Positions 1-13,225 of a stretch of 64,000 nucleotides of DNA are shown one piece after another. A program made the position numbers and the translations under genes. The stretch's first letter is position 1; the number at the start of each line of letters is the position of its first letter. This DNA comes from Poecilobothrus nobilitatus. Its lineage: Eukaryota > Arthropoda > Insecta > Diptera > Dolichopodidae. A model generated the notes under the pieces. That model was given only the letters and a program-made list of their open reading frames with translations, ran no database searches and was not told the origin of the DNA. Location: NCBI GenBank assembly GCA_947095535.1, contig OX352773.1:211006093-211070092 (forward strand), given 5' to 3'.

Positions 1-361
1 GTATGCAGCTTTAATTTTTTATATTTGCAAAAGTAAAGAATATTCATTAAACTGATTGAAACGGAGTGATGTTGTTGAAAATTCCATTAATTTCAATGCA
101 AGCGTAAAAAATCTCTTTGTATTAAAAACATGTTGGAAAATAACATTTCATAGCATTTTATTATGATTTTTTTACTAAATTATAAATACTATATTATTGA
201 TATTTGACTTTCAAACAAAACTTTCTTATTATGAGGATATTTTTAATATTAAAATATTTCATTTATATTTTATTTATTGATTTAACTTGAATTATATATA
301 AAACAGCTTTTATACTATCGGAAATTTATGAAACAATTTATTTTTCTACATCTAAATATCT
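1..361. other. A+T-rich non-coding flank
   Basis: No gene, RNA or structured repeat is visible here. The stretch is A+T-rich and ends at the first base of the family A DINE-like element. Confidence 0.6.
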
Positions 362-1944
362 TTATACCCGTACGATAGGATCGGGTATAATAAAATTACT
401 CCTCCGTTTGTAACACCTCGAAATAAGCGAGCTAGATACACCTTCAAAGGTATGGATCGGATCAGAAAAAAATTCTAAGACTTTTGAGCCATGTCCGTCC
501 GTCCGTCCGTCCGTCCGTCAGCACGCTAACTCAAAAACCAAGAAAGCTAGAATCTTGAAATTTACACAAAATATTTTGGGAGTAATTTGTAGGTTCCCTA
601 TTTTTTTTGGTTGAGTTTGGACCAAGCCTTAGGGTAGCTCTCGAACACCTAACTTTTAGATCCCCACATTTTTTTTGCAATAGAGCTACAAAATTTTAAA
701 TACTGATAGATCTCACAAAAATATTAATTTTATTTTTAATAACTTTTTTTTGTAGCCCCACCCGTTACGGAGCTACAGCTCCCCAAAGGTTCAAAAAAGC
801 TCTATATTTAAATTGTTATAGCACAAGTTGTATAAGGTATATCTTCATTTTGAAAACGCCAAACGATTACTACTTTTATTAGCTTTAAAAGTATATATAA
901 AATAAATATATTTTTGTGGCATACGGTGTTTTAATTTACCGTTATGCGAAACTCAAATTTTGCAAAATTCTTTAACCCTTCTATCTTCTAAACGGTTAAA
1001 GTTGGAAACTTGTTGAGTTGAAAATTTGACAGAAGTTAGATCTTTGAAAATTAGTATGAGTCATTTCAGAAATTTTTTTTGTATCACCCCCCGTTTAGGA
1101 GTTGTAAGGGGTCAAAAACTGAAAATTTCCTATTTTTAAACACCTGTAACTTGAACACCTGTTAAAATTTTTTTGAAGTAATACACAAAAATTAAAGCTT
1201 CAACATTATACTTTTATTTCTGTTAACAACTTTTTTTAATAATATAGGGTTACTTTATAATTGACGAAAGTGTTGCTTGATTTTTTCAAATTTTCTAACA
1301 AATTTCTTTAACGAATTTTTTCCATTTTGTTTTACTCGATAATTTGAAATTGTTGAGGATATAATGCGTAGTAGAAAAAAATGTAATGAAATAAACAACA
1401 TAACGGTTGCTTGAAGAATTTTTATTTATATGATATTGATATATATACATACTTATATAATATCATGTTTATTTACATATCGTATATGTCACTAGTAAAT
1501 TAATGATAAGAGTATAGATGTATATTATATAGCGCCGTATTTACATACATATATGTATTTTATTGTACTTATAAGAAATTATTCTGTCAATGGAATATTT
1601 AAATATAATATAATATAATATTTAAAATTATATGTACTATTTTGTACTAAGTAAATTTAATATACATTTACTGCTTAGTATTAAATGGTACTATAGAATA
1701 TTTGAAAAAGTTTTGGATTGATAATCGTTATGTTAAAATCTGCTTTAGAAGAATGTATAAACATATAGTTTGAATATATGTACAACCCATAATTCTAGAA
1801 ATTATAAAATTCACCCAAATTATTTTAAAATACTAAAATATTTAAAAAATAATATTGTAAGCAAAGTGACAGGCTGTGAACATACTAACGGTTCGTACGG
1901 GTATCTAAGAGTTGACAAAGTCAACTGTATTCTTCCTCGTTTTT
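362..1944 (+). mobile_element. DINE-1-like non-autonomous element, family A copy 1
   Basis: The 5' end carries ATACCCGTACGA at 364-375, and the same 12 bases return inverted at 1893-1904, giving a perfect subterminal inverted repeat. Just inside the 5' end, TATACCCG is mirrored by CGGGTATA. After the 3' inverted repeat comes a perfect 7-bp hairpin (AGTTGAC/GTCAACT, 1910-1926) and a terminus GTATTCTTCCTCGTTTTT. Six GTCC units lie at 493-516. This matches the layout of dipteran mini-me/DINE-1 elements, usually explained as non-autonomous Helitron/Helentron derivatives that spread by rolling-circle replication. No transposase or Rep/helicase frame is present, as expected. A second copy at 28206-29798 aligns along the whole length with only scattered differences, which fixes the ends. 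The family assignment is structural; the copy relationship is read directly from the sequence. Confidence 0.82.
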
Positions 1945-2280
1945 TTATAAAATTTCTATTATTGTTTATTCAATTTTACAAATTTATACAAGGATTACTT
2001 CAACCTTAGCATGTAATAATTTAATAGTACTCAAACCCAACTTTATTTTAAACCACGTATAATAAACTAAAATTAACATTTCAAATACTCCCAAAAATTT
2101 TTAATATTTGTAGGAGTTTGGATAGAAGGAAAAAGAAAAAAAAAAAACCAAAAGCAACAAATTATCAAAATAACTAACACCTATTGTAGTTTTGCTCCTA
2201 TTTTATTATGCACACCTTTTTTACGCGAAGATTAATTTGAATTCCATTATAATAATGCGAAATCAAAATAAAAGGAGATC
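1945..2280. other. non-coding spacer
   Basis: A+T-rich sequence with a purine-rich run near 2125-2155. Nothing gene-like is seen. Confidence 0.55.
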
Positions 2281-2412
2281 CAATAACAACAACAACAACT
2301 ATAACAACAATATCTGATCTAACAAATTGGATTTGTTAGCTTTTATTGTTTGTCGTCTTTATTTTATTGTTATGGTTGCTGTTGTTGTTGTTGTTATTAT
2401 TGTTGTTGTTGC
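2281..2412. repeat. inverted (CAA)n / (TTG)n repeat pair
   Basis: A run of AAC triplets (2285-2310) is followed about 65 bases later by a run of GTT triplets (2373-2411), so the two can pair. Between them is a perfect 8-bp hairpin, CTAACAAA/TTTGTTAG (2319-2326 and 2332-2339). The whole block could fold into one long imperfect stem. Similar opposed triplet runs occur at 11492-11576 and 36477-36583. Function is unknown. Confidence 0.6.
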
Positions 2413-5400
2413 TATTTTTGCTTGTTTTCTCAATTGAACCCAATAAATTTAAAGCGCCTTCAGAAATAACACTTCACTTTTTATAAAAAAAAAAAAAAGA
2501 AAATGCAAAACAAGAAAGGATCCATGGTCAATATTAATGATAAAGACCTTAAGATATCTTTTCTTTGAAAAAAAAAAAAAACTACGTTGGAGTAACGAAA
2601 GAAAATTTTCACCTTTTAATAAAGTTATTATTGATTGCAACAAAGTTAAATTAGAGTTTTTTTTTTTTATACAAGATCGTGATATTAATCTATATGACCA
2701 CATATTATGAACCTATTATAACCGCCAATATAAGGATATTCATTAATGCATTATATTATATAAACTTAATAACGAATATGCATATGTATGTTCACAGCAT
2801 GCATATTAAAAATTTATAAACATATTATGTTATCAGTAATCTTATTATAAATATTTAATGCAATTTTTATTTTGGATGTTGACGACTATATATGTATATA
2901 TATAAAATCCGTCCGAACACCATAATATGAAAGTGTGATCAAAGAATTTGCTTTAGAGATAATTAGGATGGTGGATAGAAGTGGTGAAGGGAAAATGAAT
3001 TATAAATTAATCATTGATTTTATATGCGACTCAGGTAATCAGTTTAAAAAAAAAAATGAAAATTTTACTTTTTCTTTAGATAAAGATAAAAATCACAAAA
3101 AAAAAAGGCATAAATGCAGTGAGAGATAGATAGAGAAAGATGTGTAGGTATTTCGTATATGTAGGTACACAACACCTGATAAATTTATTTTAAGATAAAA
3201 AGTAAAAATCAGATGAGTGAAATTTTTTTTTTGTTTTGACTGAGTAATTTTTAATCTAAAAAAAAAATAAATTTTTTTTTTTGGTGTTTTGTTGAAAGTA
3301 ATTAAAAAACAACAAAGACCATGACAAATTTGCTGTTATAATTTAAAATAATGTAATTTAATGGCGAAATTGTGATCTAATTACGATGGAGATGAAAATG
3401 GATGGAGAAAAAAAAAACTCAACTAATTGTTTAAAATAATATTAAGGTGTCTTTTAATTTCGTCCAAAAGGATACAATTTTTCAAGATAAATTTTGTAAA
3501 TTTTTTATTATATGACCTAAAAAATTTCCGAAAGTCGTCACTAACTACTAATGCAAAGTCGACACTAACTACTATATGTAATAATAAAATTTCACTAAAA
3601 TTTATAACAAGATTAAAGATATATTTTAATAAAACAGTAATTTTTATGGTTCTAAATAAAATTATATTTATATAATTTATGCCCACAGTAAATGAAAATA
3701 TAAAATGTATGTTTCTTTTCTTTACTTTGATGTCGCCTGTTAAAGTACATTTGAATATGTAATTAATTGATTCTTCTCACTTTTTTTTCCAATCCTGATG
3801 TATATTAGAAATTTGTTTTTTTTTGTTGTAAGATCTCAATATTCCTTTTCTATGTAAAGCCATAATCTAACTAAGACTATACCACTATATAATATAACGA
3901 AAAGTATTGTATTTCTTGACTTTTCAGATTTTAGTCATATTTACTATAAAGTAATTGAGAAATTTGACTTAATTAAAGAATATGTAATAGAATTTATTCA
4001 GTTTCTTGTTTCAACTGTTATAATTTTTAAAAAATAATATGTTAACTATGTCAAATATGCTAGCTTTCATTGAAATGCTTCCGGAAAATGTTTATTTTCA
4101 ATTTTTTTGCAGCAAAGACATAAAATTTAACAAAAGTGTTGATTTTATAATTAAATAATTTCTAAAGAATAAATTCAGCTACAATTTTTAAATTTTAAGT
4201 TAAATATTTAAAAAAAAATCAATTTTATGATTTTCCGGATTGGTAATTATTTTTCTGAACAACTGATCAGTAATTTGGCATTATGAAACTAAATTGTTCC
4301 AATGATATACGAGTATGTTTCATTTCTTCCCATTTCAGTTTGTCATTGAAAAAAATTCTGATGCAATTCTTGATATATTTCATTATGATTTTGTATTTCA
4401 ATCAGTTTACACTTAAATTTTATTTTTTATTTTTTTCTTTATTAAATAAAATAATCTTTTTTTTTTATTTTTTATTAGTATACCATTTTCTATCAATAAT
4501 GTTCTATTAAAATAATAAAACTTTATTTTCCAAACATCGAAATAAAGTTGACAACAATTTAAATTACTTTTATTTTGGACACAGTATTGCCTTTGCCATT
4601 TGACAGATAATTTTACTGACAGTTTTCTCTGATTGCTATAAAATATATATAAAACTTGAAATAAAACTTTAATACTTCAAAAAGCACATTATCATAAATT
4701 TTTGGTGAGGAGGCAGTAAAAGTCAAAATTATTAATAGGTAAATGTTAACAAACCTAATCTTACACTCTTTAAATATAATAGACAAACTTAGTTGCTGTT
4801 AACGCTTAAAAAAAAAAATAATGATAATAATAAAAGGGTTGGGTACAAAATCTTATTTTTTTCAATCTCATTTATCAAAATTTTATTTTTTGAAATTTTA
4901 TTTGATCAAAATCTTATTTGTCTTCATCAACACAAGATTTAAAAGAAAGGGGGCCGCCGCCTTCAAATCCCTGCAAAACAAATTATTAAAACTCTGATTT
5001 TGTAACCAAACTAAAATTCTCCTTAATAAGTATTTTACTCACAGATTTCAACAACGAATTGGAGCTACCGCCAAAATCTATGATAATCTATGATAGTGAA
5101 TAATAATATTTGAATAAAATAATAAGGATTGCAATAATATGTTGATTTTTCGTAACAAAACAAATATCTATCTAATACAGTTTCTTAAAAGAAAACGTTG
5201 CTTTTTGGTATAATAAATTCGATTTTTTGGGAGAAATGAGATTTTTATAAATAAAATTTTAAGAACTACAATTTGAAAAAAAAAGTTTTTGAAAAACTAG
5301 ATTAACAATAATAGGATTTCGTTACGATAATCAAAATAAAAAAAAAAAAAAAAAAAAAAAACAACTAATAATCTAATTAATTCCCAATTCAATATTTATA

Positions 5401-5499
5401 TTTTTTTGTTACTTTGAAAATTAATAAAAGTCTGTGCTATAGTTATTAACACATTCGACTTACCTATACCTTAAAAATAAATTACATAAAAATAACATT
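2413..5499. other. non-coding A+T-rich region
   Basis: No supportable gene. Short open frames on both strands around 3423-3686 overlap each other and have low-complexity composition. A small tandem duplication with a 23-base period (AAAGTCG-CACTAACTACTA twice) lies at about 3531-3573. The rest is poly-A/poly-T tracts and simple A+T sequence. Confidence 0.55.
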
Positions 5500-5508
5500 A
5501 AAAAAAAA
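5500..5508 (-). terminator. probable Pol III terminator of tRNA-Gln
   Basis: Nine A residues on the plus strand read as T9 on the transcribed strand, 25 bases beyond the tRNA 3' end. RNA polymerase III normally stops at four or more T. In such A+T-rich DNA the run could be coincidental, but the position is right. Confidence 0.55.
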
Positions 5509-5532
5509 TTATAAAGGTAATCAAATTATTTA

Positions 5533-5604
5533 AGGTTCTACCGAGATTTGAACTCGGATCGCTGGATTCAAAGTCCAGAGTGCTAACCATTACACCATAG
5601 AACC
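5533..5604 (-). tRNA. tRNA-Gln (anticodon TTG)
   Basis: The minus strand folds into a complete cloverleaf. The acceptor GGTTCTA pairs with TAGAACC, the D-stem GTG with CAC, the anticodon stem CTGGA with TCCAG around loop CTTTGAA, and the T-stem CCGAG with CTCGG around loop TTCAAAT. The anticodon is TTG, which decodes CAA glutamine codons. Length with the T discriminator base is 72, normal for this tRNA. There is no intron, and CCA is not encoded, as expected for a eukaryotic nuclear gene. Internal A and B boxes are intact, so it should be transcribed by RNA polymerase III. No other tRNA lies nearby, so it is a solitary copy. I see no stem mismatch to suggest a pseudogene. Confidence 0.96.
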
Positions 5605-6245
5605 TATTGGAAGCAACTAATTTTTATTTCCTTTTATTACGAAAATTTTTAACTTAATAAAAATTAAATTTATATTTTTTCTATGTTGTATTTTTAAATT
5701 CCTTTTTAAAATAAAAATTAAATTTTTTTTTTCTTATCAAAAATATTTAAAATGTCATCAACATATCAACAAAATCATCACTAATATCATCAATAACTAT
5801 ATAACTATCTATCATTATTAGTAAGATTATCTGGCATCATGTCGATTGATTTAACATTATTTCTATATAAATCGATGTTTAAATTAAAAAAAAAAAAAAA
5901 AAAACAATAAATAAAAAAAAAAATAAAAATATATTAAAATTAACAACAATTATTTTAGATGATAGGTTTAATGGATTGGAAATCAATTTTAAAAACTTCA
6001 CTTGTTTCTTATCACTAAAGATTAATTTTCAAAAAAAAAAAAAAAAAAAATTATTCTTTTTTCAATCATTTGACTGAACTAAACGTCTATAATCTGGACT
6101 GTAAGTATGAATAAATATAGACTAGCTTTGCATTTAATATTATAATATAGTGAAAAAAAGCAAAAAAGAAATAAATAAATAGTACAAATCATAGCTAGTT
6201 AGTAAACAAGAGATAAGATATATATATAATTATAAAAATAAATAC

Positions 6246-6246
<1 letters not shown>

Positions 6247-6273
<27 letters not shown>
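6247..6273. repeat. (TA)n microsatellite
   Basis: An uninterrupted TA dinucleotide run of about 13 units, followed by a TGTGTATG transition. Confidence 0.85.
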
Positions 6274-6277
<4 letters not shown>

Positions 6278-8627
6278 ATGTATATTATAATATTAAACGA
6301 ATGAAATTGAGAATGTCTAGAAATTTGTCTAGATTCAAATGGGGTAATTAATCACTCAAGAAAAGGCTAAAAAAAAAAACAGAATAAACTAAAAAACAAA
6401 AATAACATTTACATCTGCTTTAATGGATCTCTTCTTTTTCATATAACATTAAAAATTAAAAAAGAAAAAAAAAAAAGAAAACTTTAAAACAAGACGAACA
6501 ACAAAACAAAAAATGTGAAGATTCACCACCACCAGATGTTCTATCTCTGTTGTTCTGATATTATTATTACTTTTTTTTTTTTTTTTATTTAAAGAATTAG
6601 ACTGTAAGACGATCAATGGTATCTATTCATTTACTTAGTATGGTCACTATATTAATAGTTATAAAAATCACTTTCTACTTTATATTGTATTTGTAATGTT
6701 TTTGTTTGATTTTTTTGTTTGTCTTCCAGTCAGTTAAGTTTTTGTTTCCCCATACAAATTGGTTTTGAGATCCCTGGGGCTAAATTTGAATTTCTATGGA
6801 AAGTTTTAAAGAATGCTGAACTTATTAAGATGATGTTATTAAAAACCTAAAATTTTGAAAAAATTTAAAAATACCCGCGCTGAAATCATGTATGGGTCTG
6901 ACAGGCCAAGTAAAAAAAATTGCATATTAATTATTTAAAAATTGCATTAATAAACGGTGACTGAGTTTCACGCTGTATTACACAGAACAAAATATATAGC
7001 TCGTAGTTGCTGGCTGGTAGTAGTTTTTCTGAGTACCTTAAGGTGGTACTCGTGGCAGTTAACGTGAGGTGGGTTAATAAAAGTATAGTAATTTAATTAA
7101 TTTTAATTATACTAGTTAAAATGATTCACTGCAGTATTGTAGATTGGTTTTTTTTCTTAGACCAATCAGGAATTTTAAAACAGTGCTATTCTAATAATAG
7201 GGTACATAAATGTGCAGTTATACTTCTTTCAGCACAAAGTTCGATCGAATGAAAATTTTGAGATTGATCACCCCTGTATGAGAATAAAGGCAACTTATTT
7301 GTTTTTAATTATTTTATTTTCTTTTAATTTTAATTACTTGTATACTTATTTGCATAATGAATATTAAAAACCATCTAAACAAAATAGTGTCTTATACAAT
7401 TATATTTATATAAAAATATTGCATATTTACAGGCTCATATCATAACTTTTAATTTTCTTATAACTTTCTATTTAATATGACCGTATGAAAAGCTAATTCC
7501 GTAATATAAATTATAGCAAAATAATTTATAAATCTCAAAAATACTTTTGGAGAATTGTCAAAAGATCAATGGAAGAAAGTTAGAGCTATAGGAACGAGTT
7601 AATATTGTTTGAAAAATATAGTATGTATGCACCATATAGACATATGAGAATTGTATGAAGTTAGAGAATCTTTTGAATCTTTGCAGTTTATATTAAACCT
7701 TTTAGTCTTTTTATTTAAAAAAAAATGAAAAACTGCAATTACAACAACATTAAAATATGTTTCCCATTTTTTAAATGATGGTTAGTATTTTTTTTTTGTT
7801 TTATTTTTTAAATCTCAAGAGCATTATTATCTCCATTCTGGTACATTATTAATGTTTAAATACAACATCATTGGAAATTGGTATTTCCAAAGGCAAAATA
7901 ACAAAAAAAAAAAAAACAAAAACAACAAAAACAAAAAAATTAAGAAAAATTGTGTAAAAGGATTTATGATGTTCCGATCGGAAATTTTATAGTTATAAAA
8001 ACCATAGCGATAATTGAAATTCTAGTTATAGGGATTGAAAACTAATTAATTAATTATTAACAAGAGAAAAAAAAAACAAAACGAAAAGCAACGAAGAACA
8101 TAAAAAAAAAACAACAGAAATATAGATAGAAGAAAAAAGGATTATGTTTTTTTTTGTTTTTCTCTATGGTAGATTTGTATTATATCCAAATATAGTTACA
8201 TATATGGAATACGAAAGATCTAAGGACGTTTTTACTTTTAGATTTTTTTTTTAGTTTGAAATGAAATGTTTTTATATGGAACTCTGTCGGAGATCATAAA
8301 GAATAATTATTTTATGTTTGCAAAATTTTTGTGTCTATTTTTAGAACAGCAAAAATTATAATTTTTTATTTTTTTTTTTATTTTTTAATTAATAGTTTTA
8401 AAATAATTTTTTAGTTTTGAAAAATTTCTCATTTTTTTTATATTTTGTTTTTAGAATAATAATAAAAGAAAAAATTAAATTAGATATTAATATATGTACA
8501 ATCTGTTGTCGTAAGATACAGAAAAATTCATTTATTTTGTGGTTAAAAATTTCAAAAAAAAAAAAAAACATTGTAATTGAGATTTTTTTTGAAGGGTATA
8601 CCTATAGAATGTGTTTTTACATGGCTA

Positions 8628-8652
8628 GTGTGGTGGTGGTGGTGGTGGTGGT
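8628..8652. repeat. (TGG)n microsatellite
   Basis: About eight TGG triplets, the only G-rich simple repeat outside the GTCC runs of the DINE-like elements. It lies inside a chance 84-codon frame that is otherwise low-complexity, so I do not read it as coding. Confidence 0.8.
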
Positions 8653-9287
8653 ACCCAAGTTATATAAATAATACAATAGAATAGACTATTATTATAACCA
8701 CAAAGGAACCTTCCGTCTATAATTCCATTTTAAAATACAAAACAATAATAAAAAAAAAAAAATTGTAAAAAATTCCTTGATGATGGTGATCGCGTTCATG
8801 GGAATATAAATATATGTTCTATATGAATTGAATTTAAGTATTATTATCGATATGGTATTGTGATGGATATGAATAGTATGTAATTTATTATATATTTAGT
8901 TTTCTTTTAATTCTATTTTTAAAATTTAATATTAATAAAATTCGAACTGTATGACTTTTTTTTTCCTAGTCTGTTGACTATTCTATTTGTTTTTTGTTTT
9001 GCCTACTATGAAGGAGTAATAAATAAATGGTATTTTTTGTAGGGGTGTATTTGACCTAACATTCTGTTTTGGTTTATAATTTTATGAATAAATTTTTGAA
9101 AGTTTATTATCAAACGATTTTTTATCATAGAGTGGTTATCCTATAAAGAGTGGATCTGGAGTGGATCTCCTAAGTTTTTCATATTCGTATCTTCTAGAGT
9201 GGATCTCCTAAGTTTTCATATTAATTAAATTTTTTTCGATGGCTTTACCAAATCGTTTGCATAAAAAATTTTGTTTTCACTTCTGAA

Positions 9288-9730
9288 TTCAAGAATTTGG
9301 AGCAGTTGTAGTTGTAGTCCTTGTTTTAGATAATAAAATCCTATCCTTAAGATATAAAAGATCCTTAATATATTCGAAAATATTATCGCTTTCATTGACA
9401 TAATGCCACAAATTTTTTAAAAATTTTCCCATTTTAATAGTGAAAAAAAAAAATGTGTTTAAAATTCTATGTACATTTTTTATTATTTTTCATTCAAATG
9501 TGTTTAAAATTTTATGCCTATGTCAAAATTTTACACTAGGTTGATATCGCAAATTAAAGTGAAATTAAAAATAAAAACGTCAAAAAACTGAAATAAGAAC
9601 TGAAATGTTATAAAATCAAATAAACAATTTCTGCCCATTTAGAATAATTGATCAAATCAAAGAAGATTTATATCAAACTAAAGACATTTTGAGTATTTTG
9701 AAGCCTTTCAGCCCTCTCCAATTGTTTTTC
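9288..9730 (+). repeat. unclassified dispersed repeat, copy 1
   Basis: Shares a long ordered series of blocks with 12792-13160. These include AGCAGTTGTA near the start, TTGTTTTAGATAA, a run around AAAATTTTATG, then a segment with GAACTGAAATGT and ATCAAATAA, and finally TTTTGAAGCCTT followed by CAATTGTT. The copies differ by many substitutions and small indels, so the repeat is old. I see no terminal inverted repeat, poly-A tail or coding frame, and cannot assign it to a class. Confidence 0.55.
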
Positions 9731-10616
9731 CATTTTTTTTTGCATAAAAAATTCTTTTGATTTCCGAATTTTTTAAAATTGATTTTCTTTTTTAAATGTT
9801 TCCGATTTGTATATTTGTTGAATACTTTAAAAAATTAAATATGCCATTATTATTTTTTGAGGCACGCTAGCCTGTCGTGGTTATTTATTAATTTTTTTTT
9901 TTTAGTTTTCATACATAAGAGGAAAATTAATTCATTTTAAATAAAATGGAATGAAACCCGTTGAGCTATCGATGATTTCATGATGTATTCCTATACTCTA
10001 AATCTACTGAAAGTCCTGCCATCCATGTAAATTTCTAAGAAACTATTGTTATAATTATTCAAGTTTTTTATTTTTATTATCTCTTGATTATATGTATATT
10101 TTTTATTTCTTTAAGTTATTGTTGAGTTTTACGATTTTTTCAACTTGTCTTATTTACATCACAGACTTGTTGAAAATTAAAATTAGGAATTGTCTAAACG
10201 TATCAATACCACTTGCTTACTGAAAAGTTTCGGTAGTAGTAGAACGAAACATTTCCAAAATTAATAAATTTTCTTCATAAATTGCTTTTTCAATAATGGA
10301 AAGTTATTTTTAATTTATTTCCAGATACAAAGGTTTAGAAAACCTAATTTTAACCTAATCTCAACTTTTTTTGGTACTTTATACACATATTCTAAGTATA
10401 CTTAAAATAAATCTTAAAAACCATAACTTAAAATAAATCTTAAATAAAATAAGTACCAGGGTTAAGTGATATTCAAGAAACATGTACGAATATACAAATG
10501 AATATTAAATTTATTATTTGACACTTTTAAAAAAAGAAATCTTAGAATAAAACGATATGTTCATTATTATTTATTATTTACAACTGTATCAAGAATTGTA
10601 GAACTCTAAGACCTTC

Positions 10617-10706
10617 TGAAATGATACTACTACAAGTCAACTATAATTCCATAATTATTTTAATTTATAGACTTCTAAGATAATTTTCTAAGGTAGTATC
10701 ATTTCA
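10617..10706. repeat. 14-bp perfect inverted repeat, 62-base loop
   Basis: TGAAATGATACTAC at 10617-10630 is perfectly mirrored at 10693-10706. Inside the loop, AAGTCAACTATAA and TTTATAGACTT can extend the pairing, but with a large asymmetric bulge. It could be a small MITE remnant. It does not look like a regular microRNA precursor, and no flanking duplication is visible. Confidence 0.55.
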
Positions 10707-11491
10707 TCGCAGTTTTATAATTAATTATTTTATGTTTCTTTTGTTGTAATTTAAGTTTATTTTCAAATTTTCATCATTTATTAAAAAGTGAAAGAAGAAA
10801 TATTTCAAAGAGCTGAGTGGAACTCAGAGGAGCTTTAGTGAAATTTAAATACATTTATGTATAATAAAATGTATATAATGTGAAAGTTTATAATAGGTAA
10901 ATAATTTTTTTTAAAAAATATAATTTTTATGCAAAAAACTAAATGCATACTACAAGTATTTTGTTTTTTCACAAAGTTAGGAGTATATTTACTACAATCG
11001 TAATATAAGAGACATCTCTATTAAAAATAAATTAATTTAAAAAAAAAAAATATTGAAACATTATCTGAAATTTGCTACTTTAATAAACGAACAGATTTGT
11101 TTTCTGTTCATTTTTTTAATTTTTTTCGTTGTTCACTCAACAATAATTTTCAAGGATGGCATTTTGTTTTTTTTTTTTTTGTGTAAAAAGAAAGAACAAA
11201 ACCAGCTGCTGCCGCCACCATTACTTTTTATTAAACTTAAATTAGTTTTTTTTATATTTCTATTTTTTTTTTTTTTATTATTATTTTAACGAAAATAAAT
11301 TTGTGTAATATTTTTTGTTTGCAAAATAAAACAAAAAGTAAAAAGTGAATTCTATATACATACATATACGTTAGCGTCAACTAGTCGACAATTTGAAACC
11401 GCAAGCAACTAAAACCAACAAACACAAAAAAAAAAAAACAAAAACGCCATCAACAGTAATAAAAAAAAATTCTATACGGTTTGTTTGTTGC

Positions 11492-11576
11492 CGTTGTTGT
11501 GATTATTATTGTTGTAAATAATATGTTACTTCTAATAAAAACAAAAAACCAACAACAATAACAACAACAACAACAC
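11492..11576. repeat. inverted (GTT)n / (AAC)n repeat pair
   Basis: GTTGTTGT and ATTATTATTGTTGT on the left face CCAACAACAATAACAACAACAAC on the right across roughly 40 bases, forming an imperfect stem. It is the same arrangement as at 2281-2412, with the two arms in the opposite order. Confidence 0.5.
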
Positions 11577-12791
11577 CTAAATGAAATTTGATACGCGCAA
11601 TCAATGCGCTCCTCTTAGCTAAAAATTTTTAACAACGCGAATTTTCTATATTTTTTTTGCATAGTTTTTTGTTTTATTGTTTTTTTTTTTTTATTATTAT
11701 TATTCTGAAATGTTTTGTTGTTGTGTGCTATATTTATTTTGTGTAAGAATTGTATTACTGTTGTGCATGTTGACAAAGTTATTGTTATTTTTATTAGTTA
11801 AAAATTACAGGTAGGTGTACAGGTAACAAACAAATAAAACTTAAAATAAAAAAAGTTTGTGGTACACAAGAAAAAGACAAATTTGACGAAATTTTTCAAC
11901 AGTTGTACAGTTTTGAACGAAAAATATTACACATTAAAAATTATTGTTATGCAGTCTAAATTTATTCTTTAATATTTTGTTAATAATTGCGTTTCATGAT
12001 CGAAAATTATTCAATAGGAAATTAATTTAGTAAAACGAAAGAAATTTAATTGAATTTCAAAAAAAAACTGTGCTCCTTATTGCTCCTTAATATTTTTGAG
12101 TTGCATCTATATGTAAATTGAATGTCCATTTTTAAAAAATAGAATTAACTGAATTTACAATTGTGTCCAAGAGTGTGAATGTACAAATTGGTATTTTTAA
12201 ATATGTACATATATTTATTTGTTTGTATCACCTACTTTAATTAAAGTTATGGTAGTTTTTCTGTAACAAATCCAAAAAAAAAAAAAAAACAATAAAATTA
12301 AATAAAAAGGAATACAATTTTTAATGTGAACTATTCAATCAAAATGGATGCTAAGTGAAGTGAACTGAAAAAAAAAAACTTCGTTTTATTGTCGATATAA
12401 TAAAAGAAATTTTGTTCAAAATTCTGATTTTTTTTTTATTTTGGCAGAAAAGTTAAAAAAAAAAAAGAAGTGATTTCCATTAGTTTCCCATCCGTAAAGA
12501 AAAAATACAATAACAACAATAATAAAAAAAAAAATGAACCAACAAGTTGAACATGATGTTAATTTGACCTACCTGTCGGATGTACCAATAAGATGAAGTA
12601 CCTGATATTTTTTTTTTTTTTTTGATTTCGTAAATGAAATTTAAACTTAGTTGTATTTTAAATAATAAACATGGATCAAATGTTGAATATATTAACAGGA
12701 TCGTATTAATTATGAAGTGTTGGTTAAGTGAAGTTTTTACTGTATTAGGACTTTTTACTTATAAATTTTGTTGTCTATCTACCAATTATAA

Positions 12792-13225
12792 AAAGAATTC
12801 GAAGCAGTTGTACTTTTTGGTTCTTTGTTTTAGATAAAATCTTTTAATCATTTGTCATTTGCATTTCAATCATTGTCATTTTATTTTTTTTTTAAAAAAT
12901 GTGGTTAAAATTTTATGTAAAGGTCATTTTACTCTATGTGGATTTCTGAAATGTGAAATCAAAAATAAAATGTCAAAATTTAAATGAGAACTGAAATGTC
13001 AAAAAAATCAAATGAATAATTTTTTTACCCTTTTAAACTATTTGAACAAATCAAAGGAGATTTTGAGTACAATAAAAATAATTTGAATACCTCTATTTCA
13101 TACGTTTGCATTATTTTTAAATATATTTTGAAGCCTTCCATCACTGTTCAATTGTTATTTACAGTTCAAAATCAAAAAACGAAATGTCAAAATAGCATAG
13201 TGTCACTGAAATAAGAACATAAATG
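12792..13225 (+). repeat. unclassified dispersed repeat, copy 2 plus partial third
   Basis: A degenerate direct copy of 9288-9730, ending near 13160 with the shared TTTTGAAGCCTTCC and CAATTGTT. Immediately after it, 13165-13225 repeats the internal GAAATGTCAAAA and CTGAAATAAGAACA part again, suggesting internal tandem structure or a nested partial copy. No frame is present and the class is unknown. Confidence 0.5.

Larger units (their letters stand above)
5605..9287. other. non-coding A+T-rich region
   Basis: No supportable gene. It contains a TA dinucleotide run (6247-6273), a TGG run (8628-8652), and a short perfect hairpin GAGTACC/GGTACTC at 7031-7051. A 38-base-period tandem duplication of GAGTGGATCTCCTAAG lies at 9159-9222. 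A somewhat less A+T-rich patch at 6860-7070 shows no coding frame. Confidence 0.55.
9731..12791. other. non-coding A+T-rich region
   Basis: No supportable gene. It contains a hairpin pair at 10617-10706 and an inverted triplet-repeat block at 11492-11576, each listed separately. Several pure A or T tracts are present. Confidence 0.55.

Noticed and set aside
10617..10706. Reading the inverted repeat as a microRNA precursor
   Set aside because: The arms pair for only 14 bases before a large asymmetric bulge, unlike a regular precursor stem.
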